DNA of 64,000 nucleotides. Origin: Streptomyces xantholiticus. Its GTDB lineage: Bacteria > Actinomycetota > Actinomycetes > Streptomycetales > Streptomycetaceae. This document shows positions 41,277-49,657 of this stretch, piece by piece; positions within the stretch are counted from its first letter, which is position 1; each line of letters opens with the position of its first letter. The stretch is from NCBI RefSeq assembly GCF_014651015.1, contig NZ_BMWB01000016.1, positions 1 to 64,000 of the forward strand, read 5' to 3'. The position numbers and the translations under genes were made by a program. The notes under the pieces were generated by a model. The model worked only from the letters and a program-made list of their open reading frames with translations, made no database searches and was not told the DNA's origin.

Positions 41277-42632
41277 ATGACCCCTCATGCCGACCCCGAG
41301 GCCGGCGCCGCCGTGAAGGCCGCCGACCGTGCCCACGTGTTCCACTCCTGGTCCGCCCAGGGCCTGATCGACCCGCTCGCCGTCGCCGGCGCAGAGGGGT
41401 CCTACTTCTGGGACTACGACGGGAACCGCTACCTCGACTTCACCAGCGGCCTCGTCTACACGAACATCGGCTACCAGCACCCGAAGGTCGTCGCGGCGAT
41501 CCAGGAGCAGGCCGGGAAGCTGGCCACGTTCGCGCCCGCGTTCGCCGTGGAGTCGCGTTCTAAGGCCGCCCGGCTGATCGCCGAGCGCACCCCCGGCGAC
41601 CTGGACAAGATCTTCTTCACCAACGGCGGTGCGGAGGCCGTCGAGAACGCCGTCCGGATGGCCCGGCTGCACACGGGCCGCCCGAAGGTGCTCTCCGCCT
41701 ACCGCTCGTACCACGGCGGCACCGCTACCGCGATCAACATCACCGGCGACCCGCGCCGCTGGGCCAGCGACAACGGCACGGCGGGCGTCGTCCACTTCTG
41801 GGCGCCGTTCCTGTACCGGTCGCCGTTCTACTCCACGACCGAGTCCGAGGAGTGCGCCCGCGCCCTGACCCACCTCGAGGACACCATCGCCTTCGAGGGC
41901 CCGCAGACGATCGCGGCGATCGTCCTCGAGACGATCCCCGGCACCGCCGGCATCATGACGCCGCCGCCCGGCTATCTCGCGGGCGTCCGCGAGATCTGCG
42001 ACCGCTACGGCATCGTCTTCGTCCTCGACGAGGTCATGGCGGGCTTCGGCCGCACGGGCACATGGTTCGCCGCGGAGCACTTCGACGTGGTGCCGGACCT
42101 GATCACCTTCGCCAAGGGGGTGAATTCGGGATACGTACCGCTGGGCGGTGTCGCGATCTCCGCGGAGATCGCCGCGACCTTCGACAAGCGCCCCTACCCC
42201 GGCGGGCTCACCTACTCCGGCCACCCGCTGGCGTGCGCGGCGGCCGTCGCCACGATCCAGGTGATGGAGGACGAGAAGGTCGTCGAGAACGCGGCGATGA
42301 TCGGCGAGACCGTCCTCGGCCCGGGCCTGCGGGAGCTGGCGGAGCGTCACCCGTCGGTGGGCGAGGTGCGCGGCCTCGGTGTCTTCTGGGCCCTTGACCT
42401 GGTGCGCGACCGCGAGACCCACGAGCCGCTGGTGCCGTACAACGCGACGGGCGAGGCGAACGCCGCGATGGCGGCGTTCGGCGCGGCCTGCAAGAAGAAC
42501 GGCCTGTGGCCCTTCGTCAACATGAACCGCACGCACGCGGTGCCGGCGTGCAATGTGAGCGAGGCGGAGGCGAAGGAGGGGCTGGCAGCGCTGGACGCCG
42601 CGCTGGCGGTGGCGGACGAGTGGGTGGCTTAG
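41277..42632 (+). CDS. Class III PLP aminotransferase (aspartate aminotransferase family)
   Basis: This 451-aa omega-aminotransferase-like enzyme has the class III pattern. It shows YFWDYDGNRYLDFTSGL, FFTNGGAEAVENAVRMAR with PLP phosphate binding, YRSYHGGT, FVLDEVMAGFGRTGTWFA, and the Schiff-base lysine in ITFAKGVNSGYVPLGGV. The amino donor cannot be read from sequence; relatives act on beta-alanine, taurine or GABA-type amines. ATG 41277 follows TACGCT (41264-41269) by 7 nt, suggesting a leaderless mRNA. Its promoter region adjoins the MarR operator, so shared control is possible. Confidence 0.9.
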   Translation: MTPHADPEAGAAVKAADRAHVFHSWSAQGLIDPLAVAGAEGSYFWDYDGNRYLDFTSGLVYTNIGYQHPKVVAAIQEQAGKLATFAPAFAVESRSKAARLIAERTPGDLDKIFFTNGGAEAVENAVRMARLHTGRPKVLSAYRSYHGGTATAINITGDPRRWASDNGTAGVVHFWAPFLYRSPFYSTTESEECARALTHLEDTIAFEGPQTIAAIVLETIPGTAGIMTPPPGYLAGVREICDRYGIVFVLDEVMAGFGRTGTWFAAEHFDVVPDLITFAKGVNSGYVPLGGVAISAEIAATFDKRPYPGGLTYSGHPLACAAAVATIQVMEDEKVVENAAMIGETVLGPGLRELAERHPSVGEVRGLGVFWALDLVRDRETHEPLVPYNATGEANAAMAAFGAACKKNGLWPFVNMNRTHAVPACNVSEAEAKEGLAALDAALAVADEWVA

Positions 42633-42639
42633 CGGGCAG

Positions 42640-42800
42640 CCTTTCCCCCACCCCGCCGTTCCCGGACCGCTCCGCCCCGGACCCCGGACCCCGCGCCTCG
42701 AACTCCCCTACGGCCCGGTGGCCGCGCCCCGGGGAACCGCGCCGCCAGGCCCAGGGGGAAGGGGCGGGGTGGGGAACGGCCCCACCCAGCGGGCCGGCCC
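42640..42800. repeat. GC-rich intergenic repeat (second copy)
   Basis: After the aminotransferase gene a pyrimidine-rich segment (about 42645-42660) is nearly complementary to GGGGCGGGGTGGGG (about 42760-42775), forming a long-range hairpin. It contains GCTCCGCCCCGGACCCC (42669-42685), an exact match to 19269-19285. It probably ends transcription of the aminotransferase gene. No gene is visible to 42886. Confidence 0.55.
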
Positions 42801-42886
42801 CGTCCGTCGCCCCGTAGCGCCCCGCCTCCGCACGGCGGCCAAGGCGCGCCTCCGTCCGCCGCCCACGACTCAGCCCCGCCCGCGCC

Positions 42887-43831
42887 TCACCCGACCGTCA
42901 GCACCACCTTCCCCCGCGCGCCCCCCTCCTCCCCCATCGCATGCGCCTTCGCCGCCTCCTCCAGCGGCAGTACCGCCTCCACGTGCACCCGCAGCACGCC
43001 CGACTCCACCAACGCCCCGATCTCCTTCAGGCCGCCCGCGTCCGGCTCGACGATCGTGAAACCGGCGCGCAGACCGCGCCGTTCGGCGACATCCGTGAGG
43101 TACGCCTCCGCCGGCGAGGCGAGCGAGACCAGCACGCCACCCGGCCGAAGCACGTCGAGCGAGCGCGGCCCGTACTCGCCGCCCACCGTGTCCAGCACGA
43201 CGTCCACCTCCGCGACGGCCGTCTCGAAGGCCGTCGCCCGGTAGTCGACGACCTCGTCCGCCCCGAGGCCCCGCACGAAGTCGTGCGCGGGCGCCGACGC
43301 CGTGCCGATCACGTATGCGCCACGGGCCTTGGCGATCTGGACGGCGAGGTGGCCGACGCCGCCCGCCGCGGCGTGGATCAGGACGCGCTGCCCCGGACGG
43401 ACGTCCGCCGTGTCGACCAGCGACTGCCACGCAGTCAGCGCCGCGACCGGCAGTGCCGCCGCCTCGACGTGCGAGAGCCCGGCCGGCTTGCGGGCGAGGT
43501 GGCGCGCGGGCGACGTCATGAACTCGGCGTACGCGCCGGCCGGCTGCGGCAGTCTCGGCATGCCGAACACCTCGTCGCCCGGCCGGTACATGGTCACACC
43601 GAGCCCGACCGCCTCGACGACACCCGAGACGTCCCAACCCAGCGGCACCGGCCCGTCCGAGAGCAGCCCGCCCGTCGCACGGTGCCATCGGTCCGTGGGG
43701 TTGACCCCGGCGGCGTGCACCCGCACCAGTACCTCTGAGGGGCCCGGCTCCGGTCGCTCCACCTCCACGACCTCCAGGACCTCAGGTCCACCGAGTGTCC
43801 TCTGGCCGATGGCACGCATGACGGCAGGCAT
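42887..43831 (-). CDS. NADPH:quinone oxidoreductase-like protein (MDR superfamily)
   Basis: This 314-aa zinc-free medium-chain reductase has the GroES-like N-terminal half (VLVRVHAAGVNPTDRWHR) and a Rossmann half with QRVLIHAAAGGVGHLAVQIAKARGAYVIGTA. Zinc-binding residues of alcohol dehydrogenases are absent, which places it with quinone reductases. It likely reduces quinones or enones with NADPH. The ATG at 43831 has AAGGAG 7 nt upstream. It is divergent from a GlxA-type regulator about 120 bp away. Confidence 0.9.
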   Translation of the reverse strand: MPAVMRAIGQRTLGGPEVLEVVEVERPEPGPSEVLVRVHAAGVNPTDRWHRATGGLLSDGPVPLGWDVSGVVEAVGLGVTMYRPGDEVFGMPRLPQPAGAYAEFMTSPARHLARKPAGLSHVEAAALPVAALTAWQSLVDTADVRPGQRVLIHAAAGGVGHLAVQIAKARGAYVIGTASAPAHDFVRGLGADEVVDYRATAFETAVAEVDVVLDTVGGEYGPRSLDVLRPGGVLVSLASPAEAYLTDVAERRGLRAGFTIVEPDAGGLKEIGALVESGVLRVHVEAVLPLEEAAKAHAMGEEGGARGKVVLTVG

Positions 43832-43924
43832 GTTCCGCTCCTTCAGCAGGCGGTCGACCAACAGGCGGTCGAACCGGGTGTAGGACCACCCTCCGCCGAC
43901 CAACACGCCCCCACGAGTGGCCGG

Positions 43925-43953
43925 ATGGCCAGGGTGTGCAAGGATCTGGCCAT
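43925..43953. promoter_or_regulatory. Inverted repeat overlapping the GlxA-type gene start
   Basis: ATGGCCAG (43925-43932) and CTGGCCAT (43946-43953) form a perfect 8-bp inverted repeat with a 13-nt spacer, ending within the start codon of the regulator. It is a candidate operator for autoregulation or for the divergent quinone reductase gene. Confidence 0.35.
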
Positions 43954-44962
43954 GCCGCTGTCCTCGCCCGAGCGCCCGCACCGAGTCGTCGTACTCGCCC
44001 TCGAAGGCGTCTACCCCTTCGAAATGAGCATCCCCGCGCGAATATTCGCCACCGCGGCCGGCCGTGACGGCGAACCGCTCTACGAGGTGATCACCTGCAG
44101 CCTCGACGGCGGCCCGGTCCGCACGAGCGCGGACTTCTCGGTCACGGTGGAGCACTCCGCCGACGCCTTCGCGACGGCGGACACCCTCGTCGTCCCGCCC
44201 TTCGCCTGCGGGCCCGACCAGACCAGGGACTGGCTTCCCGCCCCGCTCGCCGACGCGCTGCGCGGGCTGCGCCCCGGGGCCCGGATCGTGTCCATCTGCA
44301 CCGCCTCGTACGTGCTGGCCGCCGCCGGTCTGCTCGACGGGCGGCGCGCGACCACGCACTGGAACGAGGCGGCCGACTTCCAACGGGCCTTCCCCGAGGT
44401 CGAGGTGGACCCCGGCGTGCTGTTCGTCGACGACGGCGACGTGCTCACCGCTGCCGGCGTCGCGGCCGGTGTCGACCTGTGTCTGCATCTCGTACGCCGG
44501 GACCACGGCAGCGACGTCGCCAACCGGGTGGCACGGCTGTGTGTCGTGCCACCGTGGCGGGAGGGCGGCCAGGCGCAGTTCATCGAGCGGCCGGTTCCGC
44601 TGCAGACCGCCGCGACCACGTCCCCGACCCGGGCCTGGGCCCTGAGCCGTCTCGGCCGCCCGGTAACGCTGGCCGAGCTGGCCGCTCACGCGCGGATGAG
44701 CGTGCGCACCTTCTCCCGGCGCTTCCGGGAGGAGGTCGGCACGACTCCGGTGCAGTGGCTGACGCAGCAGCGCATCGAGCACGCCCGCCGGCTGCTGGAG
44801 ACCACGGACCTCCCGGTCGACCGGGTCGCCGACGAATCCGGCTTCGGTACGGCTGCCTCGCTGCGTCAGCACATGGCGGCGAGCGTCGGAGTCTCTCCGA
44901 TGACGTACCGCCAGACGTTCCGCGCCGGGTCCGAGCATGCCGCCCGGCCCGGCGCATCCTGA
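43952..44962 (+). CDS. GlxA-type transcriptional regulator (DJ-1 domain plus AraC HTH)
   Basis: This 336-aa regulator couples an N-terminal DJ-1/PfpI-like domain (about 10-175, with the elbow SICTASYVLAAAGLL) to a C-terminal AraC-type double HTH (about 225-320: LAAHARMSVRTFSRRFREEV, then VADESGFGTAASLRQHM). The DJ-1 domain usually serves as sensor. ATG 43952 has AGGATC about 6 nt upstream; an upstream in-frame ATG at 43925 lacks a site. It probably controls the divergent quinone reductase gene (inference). Confidence 0.92.
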   Translation: MPLSSPERPHRVVVLALEGVYPFEMSIPARIFATAAGRDGEPLYEVITCSLDGGPVRTSADFSVTVEHSADAFATADTLVVPPFACGPDQTRDWLPAPLADALRGLRPGARIVSICTASYVLAAAGLLDGRRATTHWNEAADFQRAFPEVEVDPGVLFVDDGDVLTAAGVAAGVDLCLHLVRRDHGSDVANRVARLCVVPPWREGGQAQFIERPVPLQTAATTSPTRAWALSRLGRPVTLAELAAHARMSVRTFSRRFREEVGTTPVQWLTQQRIEHARRLLETTDLPVDRVADESGFGTAASLRQHMAASVGVSPMTYRQTFRAGSEHAARPGAS

Positions 44963-44974
44963 CCGGCCACCGGC

Positions 44975-45457
44975 TCACGCCCCCGGCTCGACCTCCAGGA
45001 ACCGCCGCTTACGCGGCCCCCGGTACAGCAGCCCCTCCCAGCCCAGCCCGGCCAGCACCTCGGCGCACGCCCTGAGCCGGCTCTCCTCCTCCTGGGCGGC
45101 TCCGCCGCCCGGCGGGCCGAGCCACTCCACGTACACCGTCCGCGGACGGTCACCGGGCCGGACGCGGTAGCCCGTGGCCGTACGCCGCCCGGCATCGTCC
45201 GCGGCCACGGCGGACGGCGGGAAACCGGACGCCTCCAGGGCCAGCGACACGGCGCGGACGGTCCGGGTCAGCTCCCACGGCGCGGGCACGTTCTCGTTGC
45301 CCGGCCCGCCGCCCGTGGTGTTCGTCACCCGGCGGATCCGGAGCAGCCCCTCGAACGCCGTCCGCACCTCCGCGTCCCTGCTCGGGCCCGCCACCTGGGG
45401 CCCGTCGCCGGTGGCCGGCTCGAACACCTCCTCCACGCGGGCATCGCCTCCCCTCAC
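44975..45457 (-). CDS. Conserved hypothetical protein
   Basis: The 160-aa product has no domain I recognise. It is a mixed soluble protein with ELTRTVRAVSLALEASGFPP and a later VYVEWLGPPGGG strand, followed by a helix and basic C-terminal YRGPRKRRFLEVEPGA. No signal peptide or membrane helix is seen. GTG 45457 is chosen because TACGGT (45469-45464 on the minus strand) precedes it by 6 nt; GTG 45436 with GGGGAGG upstream is a fair alternative. It is divergent from a GntR regulator. Confidence 0.65.
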   Translation of the reverse strand: MRGGDARVEEVFEPATGDGPQVAGPSRDAEVRTAFEGLLRIRRVTNTTGGGPGNENVPAPWELTRTVRAVSLALEASGFPPSAVAADDAGRRTATGYRVRPGDRPRTVYVEWLGPPGGGAAQEEESRLRACAEVLAGLGWEGLLYRGPRKRRFLEVEPGA

Positions 45458-45501
45458 GGTCAGACCGTACGCTGCGCATCCGGCGCGCCATCCCCCTGGC
45501 C

Positions 45502-45507
45502 TATCGT
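45502..45507 (+). promoter_or_regulatory. -10 box of the GntR-glycosyltransferase operon
   Basis: TATCGT lies 33 bp before the preferred GntR start, giving a leader of about 25 nt that includes the strong Shine-Dalgarno GAAGGAGAAGG. A -35 box is not clear. Confidence 0.4.
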
Positions 45508-45539
45508 GTCCGGGACCAATGGCGAAGGAGAAGGCCACG

Positions 45540-46316
45540 ATGCCCGGCTACGGGAGCGGCAGCGGTGGCGGGAACGGCGGTACGAGCGCCGTCACCCGCA
45601 GTACTCTGCGGCAGCAGATCGCCGACGCGCTCCGTGACGAGGTGCTTGCGGGCCGTATGCAGCCGGGTCAGGAGTTCACCGTCAAGGAGATAGCGGACCA
45701 GTACGGCGTCTCCGCGACGCCCGTCCGCGAGGCCCTGGTCGATCTGTCGGCACAGGGTCTGCTCGACTCCGACCAGCACCGCGGTTTCAAGGTGCATCAG
45801 TTCTCGGTCGACGACTACCGGACCATGGTCGAGACCCGGTCGATGGTCGTGGAGGCCATCCTCGGGCACATGGCGGGAGACCGGCCCTGCCCGCCGGCCC
45901 CGCAGGCGGTGCTGTCCGTACGGCGCCGGGCCGAGGAGGCGTCGCGGGCGGCGCGCGCCGGGGACCTGGACATCCTCGTCGGCTACGACCTGCGCTTCTG
46001 GCGTGAGCTCGGCGCGCTCGTCGCGAACCGCTATCTCTGCGACTTCCTGCACCGGCTGCGGGTTCAGGGATGGGTGTTCTCCGTGCCGTTCCTGCGCGCC
46101 GATCCGGAGCTCCCCGCCTGGCTCTGGGCCGGGCACCAGGACGTCGTCGACGCGGTGACCAGGGGAGACAGGACCGCGGTGCGCGCCGTGATCCGCGCGT
46201 ACAACGACCATGCGCTGGCGTGGGCGGACCGGCTGGAGAGACGGTACCGGCGGGAGCAGGGCCGACCGGACGAGGACGGGCGGGACGAGGACCGGCGGGG
46301 GCGGCAAGAGCGGTGA
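45540..46316 (+). CDS. GntR family regulator (FadR-like)
   Basis: This 258-aa regulator has an N-terminal Gly/Ser-rich tail, a GntR winged helix (about 18-85: LRQQIADALRDEVLAGRMQP, then YGVSATPVREALVDLSAQGL) and a C-terminal all-helical ligand domain of the FCD type. ATG 45540 is set by GAAGGAGAAGG 6 nt upstream; ATG 45519 is possible. Its C-terminus is highly charged. The stop overlaps the start of the glycosyltransferase gene (GTGA), so it is translationally coupled to a gene it may regulate. Confidence 0.9.
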   Translation: MPGYGSGSGGGNGGTSAVTRSTLRQQIADALRDEVLAGRMQPGQEFTVKEIADQYGVSATPVREALVDLSAQGLLDSDQHRGFKVHQFSVDDYRTMVETRSMVVEAILGHMAGDRPCPPAPQAVLSVRRRAEEASRAARAGDLDILVGYDLRFWRELGALVANRYLCDFLHRLRVQGWVFSVPFLRADPELPAWLWAGHQDVVDAVTRGDRTAVRAVIRAYNDHALAWADRLERRYRREQGRPDEDGRDEDRRGRQER

Positions 46317-48724
46317 GCGTGGATCTGAGCGTCGTCGTCCCGGCGTACAACGAAGAGGCGCGGCTGCGGCCGACGCTGGACGCCATTTGCGCATATCTCC
46401 GCGCGGAGCCGGACCGCTGGGGCGAGTGGGAGCTGATCGTCGTCGACGACGGCTCGACCGACGCCACCGCGAAGATCGCGCAGGAGGCCGCGTCGGAAGA
46501 ACCGCGGATCCAGCTCGTCTCGAGCGAGACCAACCGAGGCAAGGGCAGCGCCCTGCGCCTCGGCGTACTCGCCTCCTACGGCACCCGGGTGCTGATCACG
46601 GACGCCGACCTGGCCACACCCGTCGAGGAACTGGACCGGCTCGAGGCGGAGCTGGAGACCACCGGCGGCGCCGCTGCGATCGGCTCCCGCGCCCACCCCG
46701 ACGCGCAGATCGAGGTGCACCAGCGGCGGCTCCGGGAGTGGCTCGGCCGGATGGGCAACCGCCTGATACGAACGGTCGCCGTCCCGGGCATCCGGGACAC
46801 CCAGTGCGGCTTCAAACTCCTCGACGGAGACAAGGCCCGGGCCGCGTTCGCCGACTCCCGGCTGGACGGCTGGGCCATCGACGTGGAGATACTCCGCTTC
46901 TTCCGGCGGGCGGGCTGGTCCGTGACCGAGGTCCCCGTCCGCTGGTCGCACCGGGCCGGCTCGAAGGTCAGGCCGGCCGACTACGGCAAGGTGCTGCTGG
47001 AGCTGCTACGGCTGCGCACCCGTGCCGTGCGCCGGGTGGACCTGGTGGTCACCGGGCTGTTTCTGCTCGCCTCCGTACTGCTCTACAAGGGCCTGTGGGC
47101 GGACCTCGACCACGCCTACCTCCGCGACGCCGGCCAGGACCAGAACCAGTGGGAGTGGTTCTTCGCCGTCACCGCCGACAACGTCGTCCATCTGCGCAAC
47201 CCGCTCTTCACGACCCTCCAGAACAACCCCGAGGGCGTGAACCTGATGGCCAACACGGTGATGCTCGGCCTGTCCGTGCCCTTCACCCCGGTCACGCTCG
47301 CCTTCGGCCCGACCGTCACCTGGGCGCTCGTCCTCACCCTGGGGCTCGCCGCGACCGCGACCGCCTGGTACTGGCTGATCGCCCGGTGGCTGGTACGCAA
47401 CCGGTGGGCGGCGGCGCTCGGCGGGGCGTTCGCCGCGTTCGCGCCGCCGATGATGTCGCACGGCAACGCGCACCCGAACTTCCTCGTCCTGTTCATGCTC
47501 CCGGTGATCATCGACCGGGTGCTGCGGCTGTGCGAGGGGCAGAGCGTCCGGCGTGACGGGATACTGCTGGGGCTCTTCGCCACCTATCAGATCTTCCTCG
47601 GCGAGGAGCCGCTGCTGCTGGCCGCCATGGGTCTGCTGCTGTTCGTGCTCTCGTACGCGCTCGCCACCCGTGACGTGGCAAGGGCGGCGTGGCGGCCGCT
47701 GCTGCGCGGCACCGGCATCGCGCTGCTGGTGTGTCTGCCGCTGGTGGCGTTCCCGCTGGGCTGGCAGTTCTTCGGGCCGCAGAGCTACAAGAGCGTGCTG
47801 CACGGCGACAACGCCGGCAACAGCCCGCTCGCCTTCCTGCAGTTCTCCGGCCGGGCGCTGATGGGCTCCGACGCCGGGGCCGATCCGCTGGCGATGAACC
47901 GCACCGAGCAGAACGCCTTCTTCGGCTGGCCGCTGATCGCGCTGGCCTTCGCGATCGTCATCCGCCTGTGGCGGCTCCCGCTGGTCAAGGCGCTCGCCTT
48001 CACGGCGGTCGCCGCGGCGTTCCTCTCCCTCGGGCCGAAGTTCCGCATCCCGTACACGGACATCGTGCTGACCGGTCCTTGGCGGGCGCTGGCGCACCAG
48101 CCGTTGTTCGAGTCGGTCATCGAGTCGCGGGTCGCGATGATCTGCGCGCCCGTCCTCGGGATGCTGCTCGCGCTGACGGCGCAGCGGCTGACCGCCTGGT
48201 GTCCGGTGCTGCGCGGGCTGGGATTCGCCGCGCTGGCGGCGGCACTGGTCCCGGTGCTGCCGACGCCGTACCCCGTACGCGAGCGGTCCGAGATACCGGG
48301 ATTCATTGTGCAGGGCACGTACAAGAAGTACCTCGCGGAGGGCGAGTCGCTGGTCACCGTGCCGCTGCCGCACCCGGGCAGCGCGGAGGCACTGCACTGG
48401 CAGTCGGCGACGGGACTCGGTTTCAGGGTGGCGGGCGGCTATTTCAACGGCCCGTGGGGCCCGGACCGCATCGGCATCTACGGCGCGACCCCGCGCCACA
48501 CCTCCAACCTCCTGAACGATGTCCGCAACTCCGGTCGTGTCCCCGTGATCGGCCCCAACTGGCGGGCGCAGGCACGGCACGACCTCGAGGCGTGGAACGC
48601 GGGCGCGGTGGTGCTGGCGCCGCAGTACAACGAGGGGCCGCTGTACGAGGCGGTGGAGAAACTGCTGGGCCGGCCGGGGGAGAGGGTGGCCGGGGTGTGG
48701 GTATGGGACGTGGGAGAGGAGTGA
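46313..48724 (+). CDS. Fusion of GT2 glycosyltransferase with polytopic membrane domain
   Basis: The 803-aa product joins two modules. Residues about 4-225 form a GT2 domain of the polyprenyl-phosphate sugar synthase type, with VVVPAYNEEARLRPTLDAI, VVDDGSTD, LITDADLATP (DxD) and GIRDTQCGFKLL. Residues about 240-800 hold some 10-12 membrane helices with outer loops, resembling GT-C type transferases or a lipid-linked sugar carrier. One protein might thus both make and use a polyprenyl-phosphate sugar (inference). It starts with GTG inside the GntR stop. Confidence 0.85.
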   Translation: MSVDLSVVVPAYNEEARLRPTLDAICAYLRAEPDRWGEWELIVVDDGSTDATAKIAQEAASEEPRIQLVSSETNRGKGSALRLGVLASYGTRVLITDADLATPVEELDRLEAELETTGGAAAIGSRAHPDAQIEVHQRRLREWLGRMGNRLIRTVAVPGIRDTQCGFKLLDGDKARAAFADSRLDGWAIDVEILRFFRRAGWSVTEVPVRWSHRAGSKVRPADYGKVLLELLRLRTRAVRRVDLVVTGLFLLASVLLYKGLWADLDHAYLRDAGQDQNQWEWFFAVTADNVVHLRNPLFTTLQNNPEGVNLMANTVMLGLSVPFTPVTLAFGPTVTWALVLTLGLAATATAWYWLIARWLVRNRWAAALGGAFAAFAPPMMSHGNAHPNFLVLFMLPVIIDRVLRLCEGQSVRRDGILLGLFATYQIFLGEEPLLLAAMGLLLFVLSYALATRDVARAAWRPLLRGTGIALLVCLPLVAFPLGWQFFGPQSYKSVLHGDNAGNSPLAFLQFSGRALMGSDAGADPLAMNRTEQNAFFGWPLIALAFAIVIRLWRLPLVKALAFTAVAAAFLSLGPKFRIPYTDIVLTGPWRALAHQPLFESVIESRVAMICAPVLGMLLALTAQRLTAWCPVLRGLGFAALAAALVPVLPTPYPVRERSEIPGFIVQGTYKKYLAEGESLVTVPLPHPGSAEALHWQSATGLGFRVAGGYFNGPWGPDRIGIYGATPRHTSNLLNDVRNSGRVPVIGPNWRAQARHDLEAWNAGAVVLAPQYNEGPLYEAVEKLLGRPGERVAGVWVWDVGEE

Positions 48725-48741
48725 CAAGGGGGTACTGGACC

Positions 48742-48755
48742 GTACGGAACCGTAC
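48742..48755. promoter_or_regulatory. Short palindrome upstream of hypothetical gene
   Basis: GTACGG-AA-CCGTAC (48742-48755) is a perfect inverted repeat 18 bp after the glycosyltransferase stop. It may be an operator; there is no direct support. Confidence 0.25.
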
Positions 48756-48884
48756 TGAACGCGCCCTTCGCGGACCGTTGCCGTCGCACTACGCTGCTGT
48801 GACCATCGTCCTTTTTCACGCTTCCTTCACCTCCGGCTGCCGGCTCCGCGCCCGTACGGCCGGTGACCCTCGACCGCACCACCC

Positions 48885-49565
48885 GTGCCCGAACTGCTGA
48901 GAGCGAGCCCTCCCTTGGCCTGTGACCTGTGGCTGGTCCCCCTCGTCGACGTGCTGTGCCACAGCCCCGACAACCCCTTCGCCGAAGAGATCGCGTCCTA
49001 CGACAAGGCACTGACCGGCGCGGGCCTGCCGACGGTGCCCGTCTTCGCCTACATGCCAGGCCTGTCGGGCGACGTCGCACCGGTGGCCGGGTTCGACTAC
49101 GACGCTCTGCACTTCCTGCGCCGTGCCTATCTGCTGCAGCTGTGCGGGCTCGCAGTGACGCCGGTGGACGAACTCGGCGGCGACTACGAGCAGTTGCTGG
49201 AGATGTTCGAGTCGACGGCACAGCAGTCCCATCTGGTGTGGCACTACGACCACGCCGGCGCGTACGTGCCGGTCGACTTCCAGGCCCCGCTGTTCAACGA
49301 CGAACTCCTCGAGGGCGGCGGCCCCCTTGGTTCCACCCAGGGCCTGCTGCGCGAGCTGGAGTACGTGGCCCCGTCCATCGGCATCGACCCGGCGAACCCG
49401 CCGGCCGCGCCGGAGCCCCCGGAGCGCCCGACGGCCCTGGAGGAGCCGGCGGGGCCCATCCCGTACGACGAGAGCCCGTTCGCGCGCGAACGGCACGTAT
49501 GGCTTGGGCTGCACGCGGCGGCGACCCGGAGTCTCGGTCAGGGGTCCATGATCATCTTCAGCTGA
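48885..49565 (+). CDS. Conserved hypothetical protein
   Basis: This 226-aa soluble protein starts (after a short leader) with ACDLWLVPLVDVLCHSPDNP, contains a YLLQLCGLAVTPVDELGGDY segment and ends in HVWLGLHAAATRSLGQGSMI. A Pro/Glu-rich linker lies at about 165-195. I know it only as a conserved Streptomyces protein of unknown function. Two starts are possible, GTG 48885 or TTG 48915; the latter would begin exactly at the conserved ACDLW. It is between glycosyltransferase and methyltransferase genes. Confidence 0.7.
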   Translation: MPELLRASPPLACDLWLVPLVDVLCHSPDNPFAEEIASYDKALTGAGLPTVPVFAYMPGLSGDVAPVAGFDYDALHFLRRAYLLQLCGLAVTPVDELGGDYEQLLEMFESTAQQSHLVWHYDHAGAYVPVDFQAPLFNDELLEGGGPLGSTQGLLRELEYVAPSIGIDPANPPAAPEPPERPTALEEPAGPIPYDESPFARERHVWLGLHAAATRSLGQGSMIIFS

Positions 49566-49657
49566 CAGCCCGTCGCGCCGCTACGCGCTCCGCGAGGTTA
49601 AGACGCCGGACAGGTGCCCGACGAGTGTCGGACACCTTGTCCCGGTAGGACCGGGAC

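Noticed and set aside
42718..43059. Plus-strand Pro/Arg-rich frame after the aminotransferase gene
   Set aside because: It lies within the GC-rich intergenic repeat and runs into the antisense strand of the quinone reductase gene.
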